Below are positions 16,718-25,683 of a DNA stretch of 64,000 bases, piece after piece. The stretch comes from Rhizobiales bacterium IMCC20636. Lineage in GTDB: Bacteria; Pseudomonadota; Alphaproteobacteria; Rhizobiales; GCA-2746425. Below the pieces are notes generated by a model. It searched no databases, had not been told where the DNA came from, and saw nothing but the letters and a program-made list of their open reading frames with translations. The stretch's first letter is position 1. Each line of letters opens with the position of its first letter. The position numbers and the translations under genes were made by a program. Location of the stretch: contig CP018226.1 of the NCBI GenBank assembly GCA_016865015.1, positions 1,457,001 through 1,521,000 on the forward strand, in the 5' to 3' direction.

Positions 16718-17671
16718 TCACTTTTGCTGCGTGCGCGTTGTGCCTTCCTGATTGATAGGTACAGAGAGTGCAGACATGCCATCGATTGTGGAGAGAATTC
16801 CGTCGATCACAACAAGGAAGGGCTCATAAGTCATATGGCCTGTGGTTCCATGTGGGCCGAACACAGCGACGTTGTGCCCCAATCCGATACTCCGGGAGTT
16901 CTCCAGGATTGATGGGGTGTCCACAAAAATTTGACGGACAATATTATTCCTGTCGATTTCGACATAGTTTGTGTCTGCAAGGGATAGTTTTGTCCCAGCT
17001 CTGAAGTGCACAGAGCCATGGGCTGCATCAGCTGGATGCATATGATCAAGCGCAATTTCAGCAGCAAGGTTTGCAAGCGGTTTGCTGGGTAAAATGGCAT
17101 TGTGAATGACGCCAGCGCCCATGCCGATAATCGGATCATCAAGAATGCAAAGCCCGGCATCAGAGCGCTGGGCGATATTTGCACTGTTCATGGCGAACAT
17201 TTTTCGATCAGCCGTGAGGACCAGAAATCCTGCATCGGCGTCCGGGGCTTCCGCAAGCACCGAGGACATGGCAAACAAAGGCTCGGTGCCCGATTCAATA
17301 AGTTCAAGTACGCTTTGGTTCAGCGCCTTGCCAGATGGGCCTATTGTATTTGGCATCCGGTGACCTGTGACCAACCCTACACCTGCTTTTGCAACAGTGA
17401 AGTTTTCCAAAGGCTCGGGCCTGTTTGGTCCGCTTGACATCAAGGCTGCAAACTCGGCCTGTGCGAATTCAACCGGCAGGTCGGAGCCAGCCAGAAGGCC
17501 GCGTGTGCCGCCTCTTTGACAGGTCAAATGCTTCAATTCACCTTGTGGTGTAATCACGGCCAAACTCACGAAGCCGCTAATCGCGCCTCTGCCGACCGCT
17601 TCAACCGATTTCAGCGCGGTCAAACAAGCACTCCCAGCGGACGGTCCGTATGTTGCTATACCGATGGTCAT
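16718..17671 (-). CDS. Conserved protein of unknown function linked to a peptide ABC transporter
   Basis: A 317-residue protein I do not assign to a characterised family; it may belong to the DUF6963 group, from memory only. It starts [13 protein letters not shown] and has a glycine-rich VEAVGRGAISGFVSLAVITP segment and a central NTIGPSGKALNQSVLELI. Near the end is the VAVFGPHGTTGHMTYEPFLV block. No signal peptide or membrane span is visible. The start at 17671 gives an ATGA overlap with the ABC ATPase; a start at 17683 is possible. Being last in the operon, it probably processes the imported compound, but no catalytic motif is certain. Confidence 0.72.
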   Translation of the reverse strand: MTIGIATYGPSAGSACLTALKSVEAVGRGAISGFVSLAVITPQGELKHLTCQRGGTRGLLAGSDLPVEFAQAEFAALMSSGPNRPEPLENFTVAKAGVGLVTGHRMPNTIGPSGKALNQSVLELIESGTEPLFAMSSVLAEAPDADAGFLVLTADRKMFAMNSANIAQRSDAGLCILDDPIIGMGAGVIHNAILPSKPLANLAAEIALDHMHPADAAHGSVHFRAGTKLSLADTNYVEIDRNNIVRQIFVDTPSILENSRSIGLGHNVAVFGPHGTTGHMTYEPFLVVIDGILSTIDGMSALSVPINQEGTTRTQQK

Positions 17672-19371
17672 GTTGCCACCCAATGACCGGGTTGAAGCTC
17701 TTGCAGCGGGCCGGCATCCTTCAGCAATGGAAGCTCCACCCTCAGCTTTTGTGACTTTTCCGGATCAGGCTTTGGTGCTGCCGACAAAAGTGCAATCGTG
17801 TAAGGGTGTTGCGGGTGATGAAGAATTTGGGCCGTTGGTCCCAGTTCAAGGATCTGGCCACCACGCATGACAGCTACACGGTCTGATATTTTTCCAACCA
17901 CCGCCAGATCATGCGAGATGAACAGCATGGTAAGGTCGAGTTCCTTTTTCAAGCGTAGCAATAAATCTAGCACCTGAGCTTGAATTGAGACATCCAGTGC
18001 AGACGTGGGCTCGTCAGCCACCAGGATTTTCGGACTACATGCCAAAGCTCTTGAAATGGCAATGCGTTGGCGTTGACCACCTGAAAATTCATGAGGATAC
18101 CGTTCAGCCATGTCGGGGCTGAGTCCGACCTGTTCAAGCAGTGCGCTGACCTGTTGTCGGGTTTGAGATGACCCGATCTTCTTGTGGATACGGATCGGTT
18201 CCTCGATGGCGCGCCCAATCCTGAAACGTGGATCAAGAGATGAGTAGGGGTCCTGGAAAATCATCTGAATGTCGCTGCGGGCCTCGCGCAGAGCCTCTCC
18301 CTTCAAGGACAGGAAATCCTGTCCGTTGACCATGACATTTCCGCTGTCGACTGTGAGCAAACGGGTTATTGCCCTTGCGAGGGTGGATTTACCGGAGCCG
18401 CTTTCTCCAACAATCGCGAGGGTTTCGCCTTGTCGGACGCTCAAAGACACATTGTTCAGGGCTCTGGTCGTTGCATGGCTCCGCCAGAAACCATTTTTCT
18501 TTGAAAATGACTTCTTTAAATTCCCAACTTCAAGGATCGGCGCATCAGCATCGGCACGTTCCTGCGGTCCCGCGATGTCGGCATCCAGTCTGGGTACCGC
18601 GGCGAGCAATGCCTTCGTGTACGCGGCTTTGGGATTGGCAAACAACTCTCGTACCGGTGCTTCTTCCACGCCTTTTCCGTGTTTCATAACCAGAACACGG
18701 TCAGCGGTTTCTGCAACGACTCCCATGTCGTGAGTAATCAGCAACAGGCCGATATTTGTCTCTTCCACCAGGCCTGTCAGCAAGTCGAGAATTTGAGCCT
18801 GCACAGTGACATCGAGGGCGGTTGTTGGCTCATCGGCAATGATCAGGTCTGGTTCAAGCAGCATGGTCATGGCAATCATGACACGCTGTCGCATCCCTCC
18901 AGAGAATTCATGTGGGTATTGACCCAAACGTGATTGCGGTGAAGGGATACCAACACGGTCCAGCATCTCGACGGCTTTCCTGTCCGCCTCTCTCTGGTTT
19001 GCCAGACCATGTACGATCAAGGCTTCCGTCATCTGCAAACCAATTGTCAGTACCGGGTTCAGGGCAGACATTGGTTCCTGGAAAATCATGCCGATGCCAG
19101 TTCCCCGTGTGAGTTGTCTTTCCTTGTCTGTTTGCGCAAGAATATTCACGCCCTGAAATTGCGCTGACCCTGAGGTTTTGGCACCGTCTGGCAATAATCC
19201 CATAAGTGCCTTGGCGGTCATGCTTTTTCCTGATCCGCTCTCTCCGACGATCGCCAGAATTTCTGCCGTATTTACATCAAATGACAGGTCTGAAACCACG
19301 GTTTTCAGTGCACTGTTCAACGGCAAGGCAATTGACAGTTTCTCCACCGATAGCAGGGATGCTGGCATCAT
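17668..19371 (-). CDS. Fused dipeptide/oligopeptide ABC transporter ATPase (DppD-DppF type)
   Basis: A 567-residue protein carrying two complete ATPase domains. Each has Walker A ([15 protein letters not shown] near residue 40; [15 protein letters not shown] near residue 320), a signature (FSGGMRQRV and FSGGQRQRI), and Walker B with DEPTTALD or DEPTSALD. After each domain lies the oligopeptide-type C-terminal extension. The fused arrangement resembles GsiA and YejF. It energises the DppB/DppC permeases upstream, overlapping dppC by 4 bp. Substrates of this class include peptides, nickel chelates and glycosides. Confidence 0.9.
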   Translation of the reverse strand: MMPASLLSVEKLSIALPLNSALKTVVSDLSFDVNTAEILAIVGESGSGKSMTAKALMGLLPDGAKTSGSAQFQGVNILAQTDKERQLTRGTGIGMIFQEPMSALNPVLTIGLQMTEALIVHGLANQREADRKAVEMLDRVGIPSPQSRLGQYPHEFSGGMRQRVMIAMTMLLEPDLIIADEPTTALDVTVQAQILDLLTGLVEETNIGLLLITHDMGVVAETADRVLVMKHGKGVEEAPVRELFANPKAAYTKALLAAVPRLDADIAGPQERADADAPILEVGNLKKSFSKKNGFWRSHATTRALNNVSLSVRQGETLAIVGESGSGKSTLARAITRLLTVDSGNVMVNGQDFLSLKGEALREARSDIQMIFQDPYSSLDPRFRIGRAIEEPIRIHKKIGSSQTRQQVSALLEQVGLSPDMAERYPHEFSGGQRQRIAISRALACSPKILVADEPTSALDVSIQAQVLDLLLRLKKELDLTMLFISHDLAVVGKISDRVAVMRGGQILELGPTAQILHHPQHPYTIALLSAAPKPDPEKSQKLRVELPLLKDAGPLQELQPGHWVAT

Positions 19372-20255
19372 CGATCTCTCTCTTTGGGATCCAGTGCAGT
19401 GCGGAACCCATCACCAAGCAGGTTGAAGCCCAGGACAGTGATGGCAATTGCAACGCCGGGAATGGTCATCAACCAAGGCGCGCGATTGATATAGTCTCTG
19501 GAGCCGGCAAGCATATAGCCCCATTCCGGGGTTGGTGGTTGCGCTCCCAGACCCAGAAAACTCAATCCTGCTGCTGCGAGAATGGCTGTGGATACTCCCA
19601 GGGTTGCGACCACGATCATTGTCGGCAGCACATTGGGTAACAAGTGATGAAACACCATGCGAAATGGTCCGGCACCGGCTGCGATGCTAGCTTCAAAATA
19701 TGGTTTTGAGACTTCGACGAGGGAGGCCGAATAACAGGTGCGGGCATAAAACGGTATTCCGGCAATGGCGACTGCCAGAACCGCATTTTGCAGACTTGGT
19801 CCTAAAACTGCCACGCAGGATAATGCAATGAGTGTTTCCGTAAAGGAGAACAGAATATCCGAACTGCGCATCAGCACGGTTTCAATCCAGCCACGGCAAT
19901 ATGCAGCGACCATTCCCAGAAGCATGCCGATCGTAAGTGAAATGCCGACTGCAACGGCCCCGATGAGCAGGGTCAATCGACTTCCATAGAGAATGCGTGA
20001 CAGCATATCGCGACCGAACTCATCAGTGCCCAGCAGATATGTGCCACCAGGAGGCAGAAACCTTGGACCAGACCCCATCTTGGTGGGATTGTAGGGAGCC
20101 AGAAAATCAGCTCCAAACGCGCAGACAATCAAGACGGCGACAATAAGTAGGCCGACGAATCCATTGGGTGTGCGAACCAGTCTACGCCAGAAACCGTGCT
20201 TGGCTTGAACTGGCTCAGATGATCGGTGTGGCATTGATGTGGCGGATCCGCTCAT
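19368..20255 (-). CDS. ABC transporter permease, DppC type
   Basis: A 295-residue inner-membrane permease. An N-terminal cytosolic stretch leads to a first span (GFVGLLIVAVLIVCAFGADF). The characteristic LLGTDEFGRDMLSRILYGSR and the late EWGYMLAGSRDYINRAPWL place it with DppC/OppC. The EAA-like loop contains ASIAAGAGPFRMVFHHLLPN. It overlaps dppB and the ATPase gene by 4 bp each, so the block is translationally coupled. Confidence 0.9.
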   Translation of the reverse strand: MSGSATSMPHRSSEPVQAKHGFWRRLVRTPNGFVGLLIVAVLIVCAFGADFLAPYNPTKMGSGPRFLPPGGTYLLGTDEFGRDMLSRILYGSRLTLLIGAVAVGISLTIGMLLGMVAAYCRGWIETVLMRSSDILFSFTETLIALSCVAVLGPSLQNAVLAVAIAGIPFYARTCYSASLVEVSKPYFEASIAAGAGPFRMVFHHLLPNVLPTMIVVATLGVSTAILAAAGLSFLGLGAQPPTPEWGYMLAGSRDYINRAPWLMTIPGVAIAITVLGFNLLGDGFRTALDPKERDR

Positions 20256-21181
20256 GTTTGGCTCCGCCGGATGCGTGGATCGATGAACGCATAAACCGCA
20301 TCCAGCATGATGGAAACGAAAACCACCACGACGGCAAAGGTCAGAATAAATCCCTGGATGATGGGATAATCGCGCTGAAAGATTGCTTCCACAGCCATCC
20401 GGCCAACTCCGTTCCAGGAGAATATGTTTTCAACGACGATGGCCCCCCCCATCATGAAGGCAAATTGCAGACCCATCATGGTGATGATGGGTATCAACCC
20501 GGCGCGCAGGACGTGGCGGCGCAGCACCAGCTTTTTGGGCAGGCCTTTCGCGATGGCGGTCTGAACGAAGTCCTGGCTCAGGACGTCGATCATGGAGGAC
20601 CGTGTCAACCGTGCAAAAATTGCCGCATTCGAAAGGCCCAGAGTGAGAGCTGGCAATACAAGATTCAACGGTCCACCTCCGCTAACCGGAAGCCATCCCA
20701 AGTCAACCGCGAAGTAAAACAGCAAGATCAATCCGAGCCAGAAATGGGGCATTGAGATTCCAGCAATTGCTGTAATCATCAGGGTCACATCCCAGATTGT
20801 TCCCTGCTTGTAGGCTGCGAAAAATCCGATTGGGACGCCGATCAAAATGGCTATCGCCATGGCGGCAACGGCTAAAACGAGGGTGTTCGGCAGACGCTGT
20901 AAAATGACATCGAGGACTGGCTGCCCGCCGCGGATGGTGTTGCCCAGATCGCCTTCCAGAAGACGGCCTATGAACATTGCGTATTGAACAGGAATGGATT
21001 TGTCCAATCCAAGGCTTTTGCGCACTTCTTCCATCTGTTCAGGTGTCGTTCCCTGACTCTGCGCATACATGATCTGTACCGGATCGCCAGGCACGAGATG
21101 AATGAGCAATGTGACGAGAATGGTTGTCACGAAGATGGTCAGGAATCCCATTGTCAGGCGACCAGCGAGAAAGGACAACAT
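20252..21181 (-). CDS. ABC transporter permease, DppB type
   Basis: A 309-residue inner-membrane permease. The family start (FLTIFVTTILVTLLIHLVPG, then DPVQIMYAQSQGTTPEQMEE), the periplasmic GDLGNTIRGGQPV segment and the C-terminal YPIIQGFILTFAVVVVFVS are diagnostic of DppB/OppB. The cytosolic coupling loop is TAIAKGLPKKLVLRRHVLR. It pairs with DppC downstream. GGAG lies about 10 bp before the ATG. The binding protein gene ends 64 bp upstream. Confidence 0.9.
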   Translation of the reverse strand: MLSFLAGRLTMGFLTIFVTTILVTLLIHLVPGDPVQIMYAQSQGTTPEQMEEVRKSLGLDKSIPVQYAMFIGRLLEGDLGNTIRGGQPVLDVILQRLPNTLVLAVAAMAIAILIGVPIGFFAAYKQGTIWDVTLMITAIAGISMPHFWLGLILLFYFAVDLGWLPVSGGGPLNLVLPALTLGLSNAAIFARLTRSSMIDVLSQDFVQTAIAKGLPKKLVLRRHVLRAGLIPIITMMGLQFAFMMGGAIVVENIFSWNGVGRMAVEAIFQRDYPIIQGFILTFAVVVVFVSIMLDAVYAFIDPRIRRSQT

Positions 21182-21245
21182 GTTTGATCAGTCTCCGTGA
21201 AAGGTCTGGTTGCCCCGCATGATGAACATGCGGGGCTGTCTGGAC

Positions 21246-22808
21246 TTAATCTTCGATCTTGATGTCGCTGAAGATCGGATACACAAAAGGTGCAACGTGG
21301 AAATTTTTCACTTCAGGGCGAACTGCAAAGACCCATTCCCAGCCAGGTGTGTAAAGTGGTACATGAATGGCGTTGGACAGAAGATATTTGAACGCTTCCT
21401 GAACCTTGGCTTTGCGCGCTTCCGGATCCGTCAGAACACGGGTTTCATCCAATATGGCATCAAGTTCCGGGGAGGTGTATCCGCGATAGGCACCTGGAGT
21501 GTGCCAAAGGGCATAGAGGATGTCAGGATCATACCAGGACCAGGTCATCATATCCATGCTGCCTGTGGTGCCTTCCGTATTCTCATTCTCCTGCCGGACA
21601 CGCGCATTCAGAGAGCCGATATCCATGATTTCGATACTTGCCTTGATGCCGACTTCCGCCAGTTGGGCCTGAAAGACTTCGCCGAGTTTCTGGCGGTTAC
21701 CGCCAGTCCAGACCAGAAGCGCTGTTTCAAGCGGATTTGACTCGCTGTAACCCAATTCAGCGAGAAGCTCTTTTGATTTTTCAGGGTCGTATGCCGGACG
21801 GTATTCTGCACAGAAATCCTGATCATTGCCAAAGACACCGCGTGATACAGGGCAGTTTTCCGGGATGGACAGATCGCCGTATATCAGGTTGATAGCTGCT
21901 GCTGCGTCTGTGGCATGTGCCACGGCCAGACGGGCACGTTTGTCATTGAAGGGTGGACGGTGAACTGCGAATTCCCAGAAGACGTTCTGGCCGGTGTTTT
22001 CCGCGACCATGATCTGCAGATCGCCGGACTCCCTTATCGCTGCAACATCATCAAATGGGGGTTCAGCAATGTGCACTTCGCCTGTTTTCAGTGCTGCAAA
22101 GCGCGCCTGAGGCTCAGGTACAGTGGTGATGATGAGACCGTCCATGTATGGCGCGCCTGGATTCTCGGCGAGTTTGCCAAAATTCTTGTATTCAGGATTT
22201 TTCTCGAAGACAATCTTGTCGCCTTTGGTCCAGGATACCAGTTTCCAGGGGCCGGAACCGATGGCCGTGTCTGTACCAAAACCGGCCGCGTCTTCATTTG
22301 AATCGCAGATGATGGATGAAAAGCTGTCCGCTAAAAACGGGATGAGCGCTACGAAAGGGGTTTCCAGAGTCAGTTTTACGGTGAGGGGGTCGATTACTTC
22401 CGCGCTGCTGATTGGACCCCAACTGCCTTTGGTGAGACTCGGCTTTTCACTATCAAACGCCGTGTCGATCGTATATTTCACGTCGTTGGCGTCCAGCGGC
22501 GTTCCGTCGTGGCATGTCACACCTTCGTTGAGTGAAAAGGTGTATTCTGTCCCTGTATCATTGGATGTCCAGGATTTGGCCACATGAGGCACTGGGTGGC
22601 CGTCTGCATCTACTGCCAAAAGCGTGTCATACATCAGGCTCCAGACCTGCAACGACAGCGTACTGGTGGCTCTGTGTGGATCAAGCGAGTCAATGTCGCC
22701 ATATCGCGCCCAGACGATATCCTTTGCTCCTGCCCCTGCGACAGAACCGCCTAGGCTGAGGGCTAATATCCCTGCACAAATGGCATGTTTACCTAAAAAT
22801 TTTTGCAC
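21246..22808 (-). CDS. ABC transporter peptide-type substrate-binding protein (family 5)
   Basis: A 520-residue extracellular solute-binding protein. The start is taken as GTG at 22808 because GGAG stands 7 bp before it and the next residues form a clean Sec signal (HAICAGILALSLGGSVAGAGA). An ATG much further up would add 50 residues that hide the signal. The mature protein shows family-5 features: DIDSLDPHRATSTLSLQVWS, AKSWTSNDTGTEYTFSLNEG and GSGPWKLVSWTKGDKIVFEK. It is the first gene of the leftward transporter operon. Confidence 0.88.
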   Translation of the reverse strand: MQKFLGKHAICAGILALSLGGSVAGAGAKDIVWARYGDIDSLDPHRATSTLSLQVWSLMYDTLLAVDADGHPVPHVAKSWTSNDTGTEYTFSLNEGVTCHDGTPLDANDVKYTIDTAFDSEKPSLTKGSWGPISSAEVIDPLTVKLTLETPFVALIPFLADSFSSIICDSNEDAAGFGTDTAIGSGPWKLVSWTKGDKIVFEKNPEYKNFGKLAENPGAPYMDGLIITTVPEPQARFAALKTGEVHIAEPPFDDVAAIRESGDLQIMVAENTGQNVFWEFAVHRPPFNDKRARLAVAHATDAAAAINLIYGDLSIPENCPVSRGVFGNDQDFCAEYRPAYDPEKSKELLAELGYSESNPLETALLVWTGGNRQKLGEVFQAQLAEVGIKASIEIMDIGSLNARVRQENENTEGTTGSMDMMTWSWYDPDILYALWHTPGAYRGYTSPELDAILDETRVLTDPEARKAKVQEAFKYLLSNAIHVPLYTPGWEWVFAVRPEVKNFHVAPFVYPIFSDIKIED

Positions 22809-23013
22809 TTTGTAACTCCATTGTTTTCGTATGAGTTGCGGTGAAAGCGGCGCGCAGAAACAGATCAACGACAAGACTGTCGCCGATGAAAAAACTGCTG
22901 CTCCACTCGAAATTTCTACATTTGGTGTTGTGAAGCGATCTGGATATCGCTGACCCAAACGCTAGTGAAGACCGGCTAAACGGTCAAAGAAATTTCATGA
23001 TTGATGAAAGTAT

Positions 23014-23025
23014 TTTCAAAAATGA
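23014..23025. promoter_or_regulatory. Candidate regulator-binding word upstream of the peptide ABC operon
   Basis: TTTCAAAAATGA occurs here, about 200 bp upstream of the binding-protein start, and again at 23943-23954 just before the RpiR gene. The local context also has TGAAA-N4-TTTCA symmetry (about 23004-23017). A shared site for the RpiR regulator is plausible but the word is AT-rich and could recur by chance. Confidence 0.35.
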
Positions 23026-23069
23026 ATCATTTGCCCGCTGAACAAGCGTCCAATCGTGCAAGATAGATT

Positions 23070-23933
23070 TTAAAAGTCGCCGGCCAGAGAGCCGCCCCAC
23101 TCATCGTGGATGCTTTCGATATAGCGCATGCGTTCCACAGATTTTTGCCCTAACCGACTCGCTACTGCGACGCACAGATAGGTCAGCAATGAAACTGGAG
23201 CCGCTACGGAATCAAACAGAGATACGCCCTGCGTTCGGCATCTCAATATGATGGCTGCAGATTCCGAGATGCCAGCGGAAGCCTGATCGGTCAGGTAAAT
23301 GACCTTCGCACCACTGATGATCGCCGACCGCATGATGGAGCGCAGGCTGGGCGTCTTGCGGCCAACGCCCAGAGCAATGACCGCGTCGGTTTCTTCTATG
23401 GAGGCAAATTCCTCAGGAACCGAGAACCCTCCAATAGGGATCATCCGGATATCGGGCTTCACCTTGATCAATTGGGATCTTGCGAAATGGGCAAGGGGGT
23501 AGTTCTCACCGAAGCCAACAACCCATATTTTCTCTGCGCGTGCCAATTGCATCACCGCGTCGTTTAACTCATCGCTGCGAATGGCCTCGATTGACTTCAC
23601 CAGGTTCTGCACATCATTTGCCAGATGATCTGCCAGTTCGCTGCGGCCGGACTTCTTTTCCAAGGGATGCGAAAAAACGCGTTTGCCGCCTTGATCAGAT
23701 ATGTCCCCTGAGCGTGCCAGATGCTGAGCGGTTCGAAAACTGGGATAGCCAAGACGTTTGAAAAACCGCGCTGTGGTTGCTTTGGAAACCCCGGCGATTT
23801 CAGAAATATGGGCGGCGGTGTTAAGCGCAATGATATCAGGCTGTTCCAAAAACAGGTCTGCCAGATGTCGTTCATTGCGCGTGAGATCGTCGAAAATCTC
23901 AAGAATGCGTTGTGAGAGGCTTGTCTCGGTCAT
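23070..23933 (-). CDS. MurR/RpiR-family transcriptional regulator
   Basis: A 287-residue regulator. The N-terminal RpiR helix-turn-helix (SQRILEIFDDLTRNERHLAD onward, with HISEIAGVSKATTARFFKRL) binds DNA. The C-terminal SIS domain (about residues 115-250, with KIWVVGFGENYPLAHFARSQ) normally senses a phosphorylated sugar. The ATG at 23933 is preferred because the helix-turn-helix starts shortly after it; starts at 23969 and 23978 would place the coding region over a GAAAC-N4-GTTTC palindrome. It lies upstream of and in the same direction as the peptide ABC operon, which is therefore its likely target. Confidence 0.83.
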   Translation of the reverse strand: MTETSLSQRILEIFDDLTRNERHLADLFLEQPDIIALNTAAHISEIAGVSKATTARFFKRLGYPSFRTAQHLARSGDISDQGGKRVFSHPLEKKSGRSELADHLANDVQNLVKSIEAIRSDELNDAVMQLARAEKIWVVGFGENYPLAHFARSQLIKVKPDIRMIPIGGFSVPEEFASIEETDAVIALGVGRKTPSLRSIMRSAIISGAKVIYLTDQASAGISESAAIILRCRTQGVSLFDSVAAPVSLLTYLCVAVASRLGQKSVERMRYIESIHDEWGGSLAGDF

Positions 23934-23971
23934 GGCGGTTTGTTTCAAAAATGATGGTTTTGCCTGCATTT

Positions 23972-23985
23972 GAAACAATCGTTTC
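23972..23985. promoter_or_regulatory. Palindrome at the RpiR promoter, GAAAC-N4-GTTTC
   Basis: GAAACAATCGTTTC is a perfect 5+5 inverted repeat with a 4-bp spacer, 39 bp before the preferred RpiR start. It is a candidate autoregulatory operator. Confidence 0.45.
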
Positions 23986-24216
23986 GTTTTTGGAACGTTT
24001 TGTCCAGCGCTATGTGAAATCTATGGTCAAATTTTTTGCAGGTCAGATTTTCATCAACTCGATGAACACATCTGTGCCGTTTTCAACTCTCTCTCAGCAG
24101 ATCAGCATGTCCGGGCAGATGAAACTGCGGACAGCAGCGTTACATTTGTTGCGGCAAGAAAGGACTCAACTTTCATGAGATTTCTTGCTAGATGCAACCA
24201 AACTTGAGGGGCGTTT

Positions 24217-24546
24217 ATGAGTCGATTGACAATTTTACTAACCGCGTTGGTTCTGCTGGGTGCATGTGCCAAGCGGCCAGACGCTATCGTGCCTGTGAAT
24301 ATTCCGATGGCATCCTATTCGAATATGGGATGTTCGAAACTGGCAGCCGATCTTGTTGACGAGCAGGAAGCGTTGGCGGCTCTGTCCAAATCCCAGAACA
24401 GAGCGGCTACAAGTGATGCTGTTGGTGTGTTCTTCGTTGGTGTTCCTGCCGGGTCTTTGACCGGTGGTGACAAGGAAGGGCAGATTGCTGTTTCCAAGGG
24501 CAAGGTTCAGGCAATGGAAGCTGCCATGAGGCAACGCGGCTGCTAG
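24217..24546 (+). CDS. Small lipoprotein of unknown function
   Basis: A 109-residue protein with a clear lipobox. MSRLTILLTALVLLGAC puts the lipidated Cys at residue 17, after which the next residues are AKRPDA. The mature part has two further Cys residues (GCSKLAADL and the final RQRGC) that could form a disulfide. It also has a helical DEQEALAALSKSQNRAA stretch and a glycine-rich hydrophobic segment (VGVFFVGVPAGSLTGGD). GAGGGG stands before the ATG. No family was recognised. It stands alone between RpiR and LacI genes. Confidence 0.75.
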   Translation: MSRLTILLTALVLLGACAKRPDAIVPVNIPMASYSNMGCSKLAADLVDEQEALAALSKSQNRAATSDAVGVFFVGVPAGSLTGGDKEGQIAVSKGKVQAMEAAMRQRGC

Positions 24547-24570
24547 GCCTCTGAAAAAAAATGCAGCGGG

Positions 24571-25575
24571 TCAGGCGGGGGATTTACAGGATTGGCGTGT
24601 GATGAGTTCCGGCTGGAAGATTGCGTGGTGCGGGTCGGCGCCTTTGCCTGCGATGCGATCCTGCAGGATTGAGAAGGCCGTGGCAGCCATGGCTTCGATG
24701 GGCTGACAGATGATTGTCAGGGTTGGCCGGAAAGCGGTGGCCCAGGAAAAATCATCAATACTGACAACCGAGATATCCTGTGGCACGACGAGATTGCTGT
24801 CTGCGATTGCACGCATCAGGCCGATCAGCATCTGGTTGTTTGCGACAAAGATCGCTGTCGGGCGCTCGGTGAGGGCGAGCAGTTTCTGTCCCGCAATATA
24901 ACCGGTCTGCTCGCGGAAATCGCCATGCTCAATGAAGCTAGGAGGGACGGTCAGTCCGGCACTTTTCATGCTCTGGAGAAACCCTGCCTGGCGTTGTTTT
25001 GCCGGCTCCTGCACCAATGGACCATTGATGATTGCGATGCGTTTGTGGCCGAAGGACAGGATATGCTGTGTTGCAATGACTGCCGCCTGAAAATTGTCCA
25101 GCATGATGGTGTCGAAAGCCATGTCAGGCATCGCGTTGTTGGCAACGACAAGTTTCATCGGGCCGCAATCAGCATTCAGTGTCTGATAATCCTGTTCCCC
25201 TCCCGTTGGACACAGGATTGAACCGACGACCTGATTGGACCGCATGTGGCGTAAAAGGTTTTTCTCTCGTTTTGTATCGGCGTCGCTGATGCCGAGCAAG
25301 CAAGTTTGGCCGTGTTCAATCGCGTAGCGCTGCACATGTTCAACGAATTCCGTGAAAAACGGATTGGTGATATCTGGAACAATAAGCCCGATGAGAGAGG
25401 TGCGCCCGCGTTTCAGACCACTTGCAATCGAATTCCGATGATAACCAAGCTCATCAATGGCGGCGAGCACCCTTTGCTTCAGGACGGGGCTTACAGGTTT
25501 GACGCCAGACAGGGTGGCGGAGACAGTGGTGACACTGACCCTGGCCTTGCGGGCGACGTCTTTCATGGTTGCCAT
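24571..25575 (-). CDS. LacI-family transcriptional regulator, partner of phyH
   Basis: A 334-residue LacI/GalR repressor. The helix-turn-helix is MKDVARKARVSVTTVSATLSG, with the hinge LGYHRNSIASGLKRGRTS. The effector domain begins LIGLIVPDITNPFFTEFVEH. It lies downstream of the phyH gene in the same direction, with a 10-bp-stem hairpin between them. Two perfect palindromes upstream of phyH (26627-26642 and 26648-26667), of the central-CG type typical for this family, are its probable operators. It would then repress phyH and itself. Confidence 0.9.
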   Translation of the reverse strand: MATMKDVARKARVSVTTVSATLSGVKPVSPVLKQRVLAAIDELGYHRNSIASGLKRGRTSLIGLIVPDITNPFFTEFVEHVQRYAIEHGQTCLLGISDADTKREKNLLRHMRSNQVVGSILCPTGGEQDYQTLNADCGPMKLVVANNAMPDMAFDTIMLDNFQAAVIATQHILSFGHKRIAIINGPLVQEPAKQRQAGFLQSMKSAGLTVPPSFIEHGDFREQTGYIAGQKLLALTERPTAIFVANNQMLIGLMRAIADSNLVVPQDISVVSIDDFSWATAFRPTLTIICQPIEAMAATAFSILQDRIAGKGADPHHAIFQPELITRQSCKSPA

Positions 25576-25625
25576 TGAGACAAGAACCCTGTGTTTTGCA
25601 TTCAGATGGCATGTACAGCAAATGT

Positions 25626-25661
25626 CTCCGCTTGCGTCAAAAAATCCAGATGCAAGCGGAG
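25626..25661 (-). other. Intercistronic hairpin between phyH and lacI
   Basis: CTCCGCTTGC (25626-25635) and GCAAGCGGAG (25652-25661) form a perfect 10-bp stem with a 16-nt loop. No T-run follows on the leftward strand, so it may stabilise the phyH message or partly stop transcription into lacI rather than terminate it fully. Confidence 0.6.
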
Positions 25662-25683
25662 TTTATCACAGTGATGGTACGGT

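Noticed and set aside
22809-22958. Upstream extension of the peptide-binding protein from an ATG at 22958
   Set aside because: It adds 50 residues that bury the signal peptide; GTG at 22808 with GGAG is better.
23991-24025. GGAAC upstream of the small lipoprotein as another EcfG promoter
   Set aside because: At 16-bp spacing it is followed by TGTG rather than a GTT-type -10, so it does not meet the pattern.
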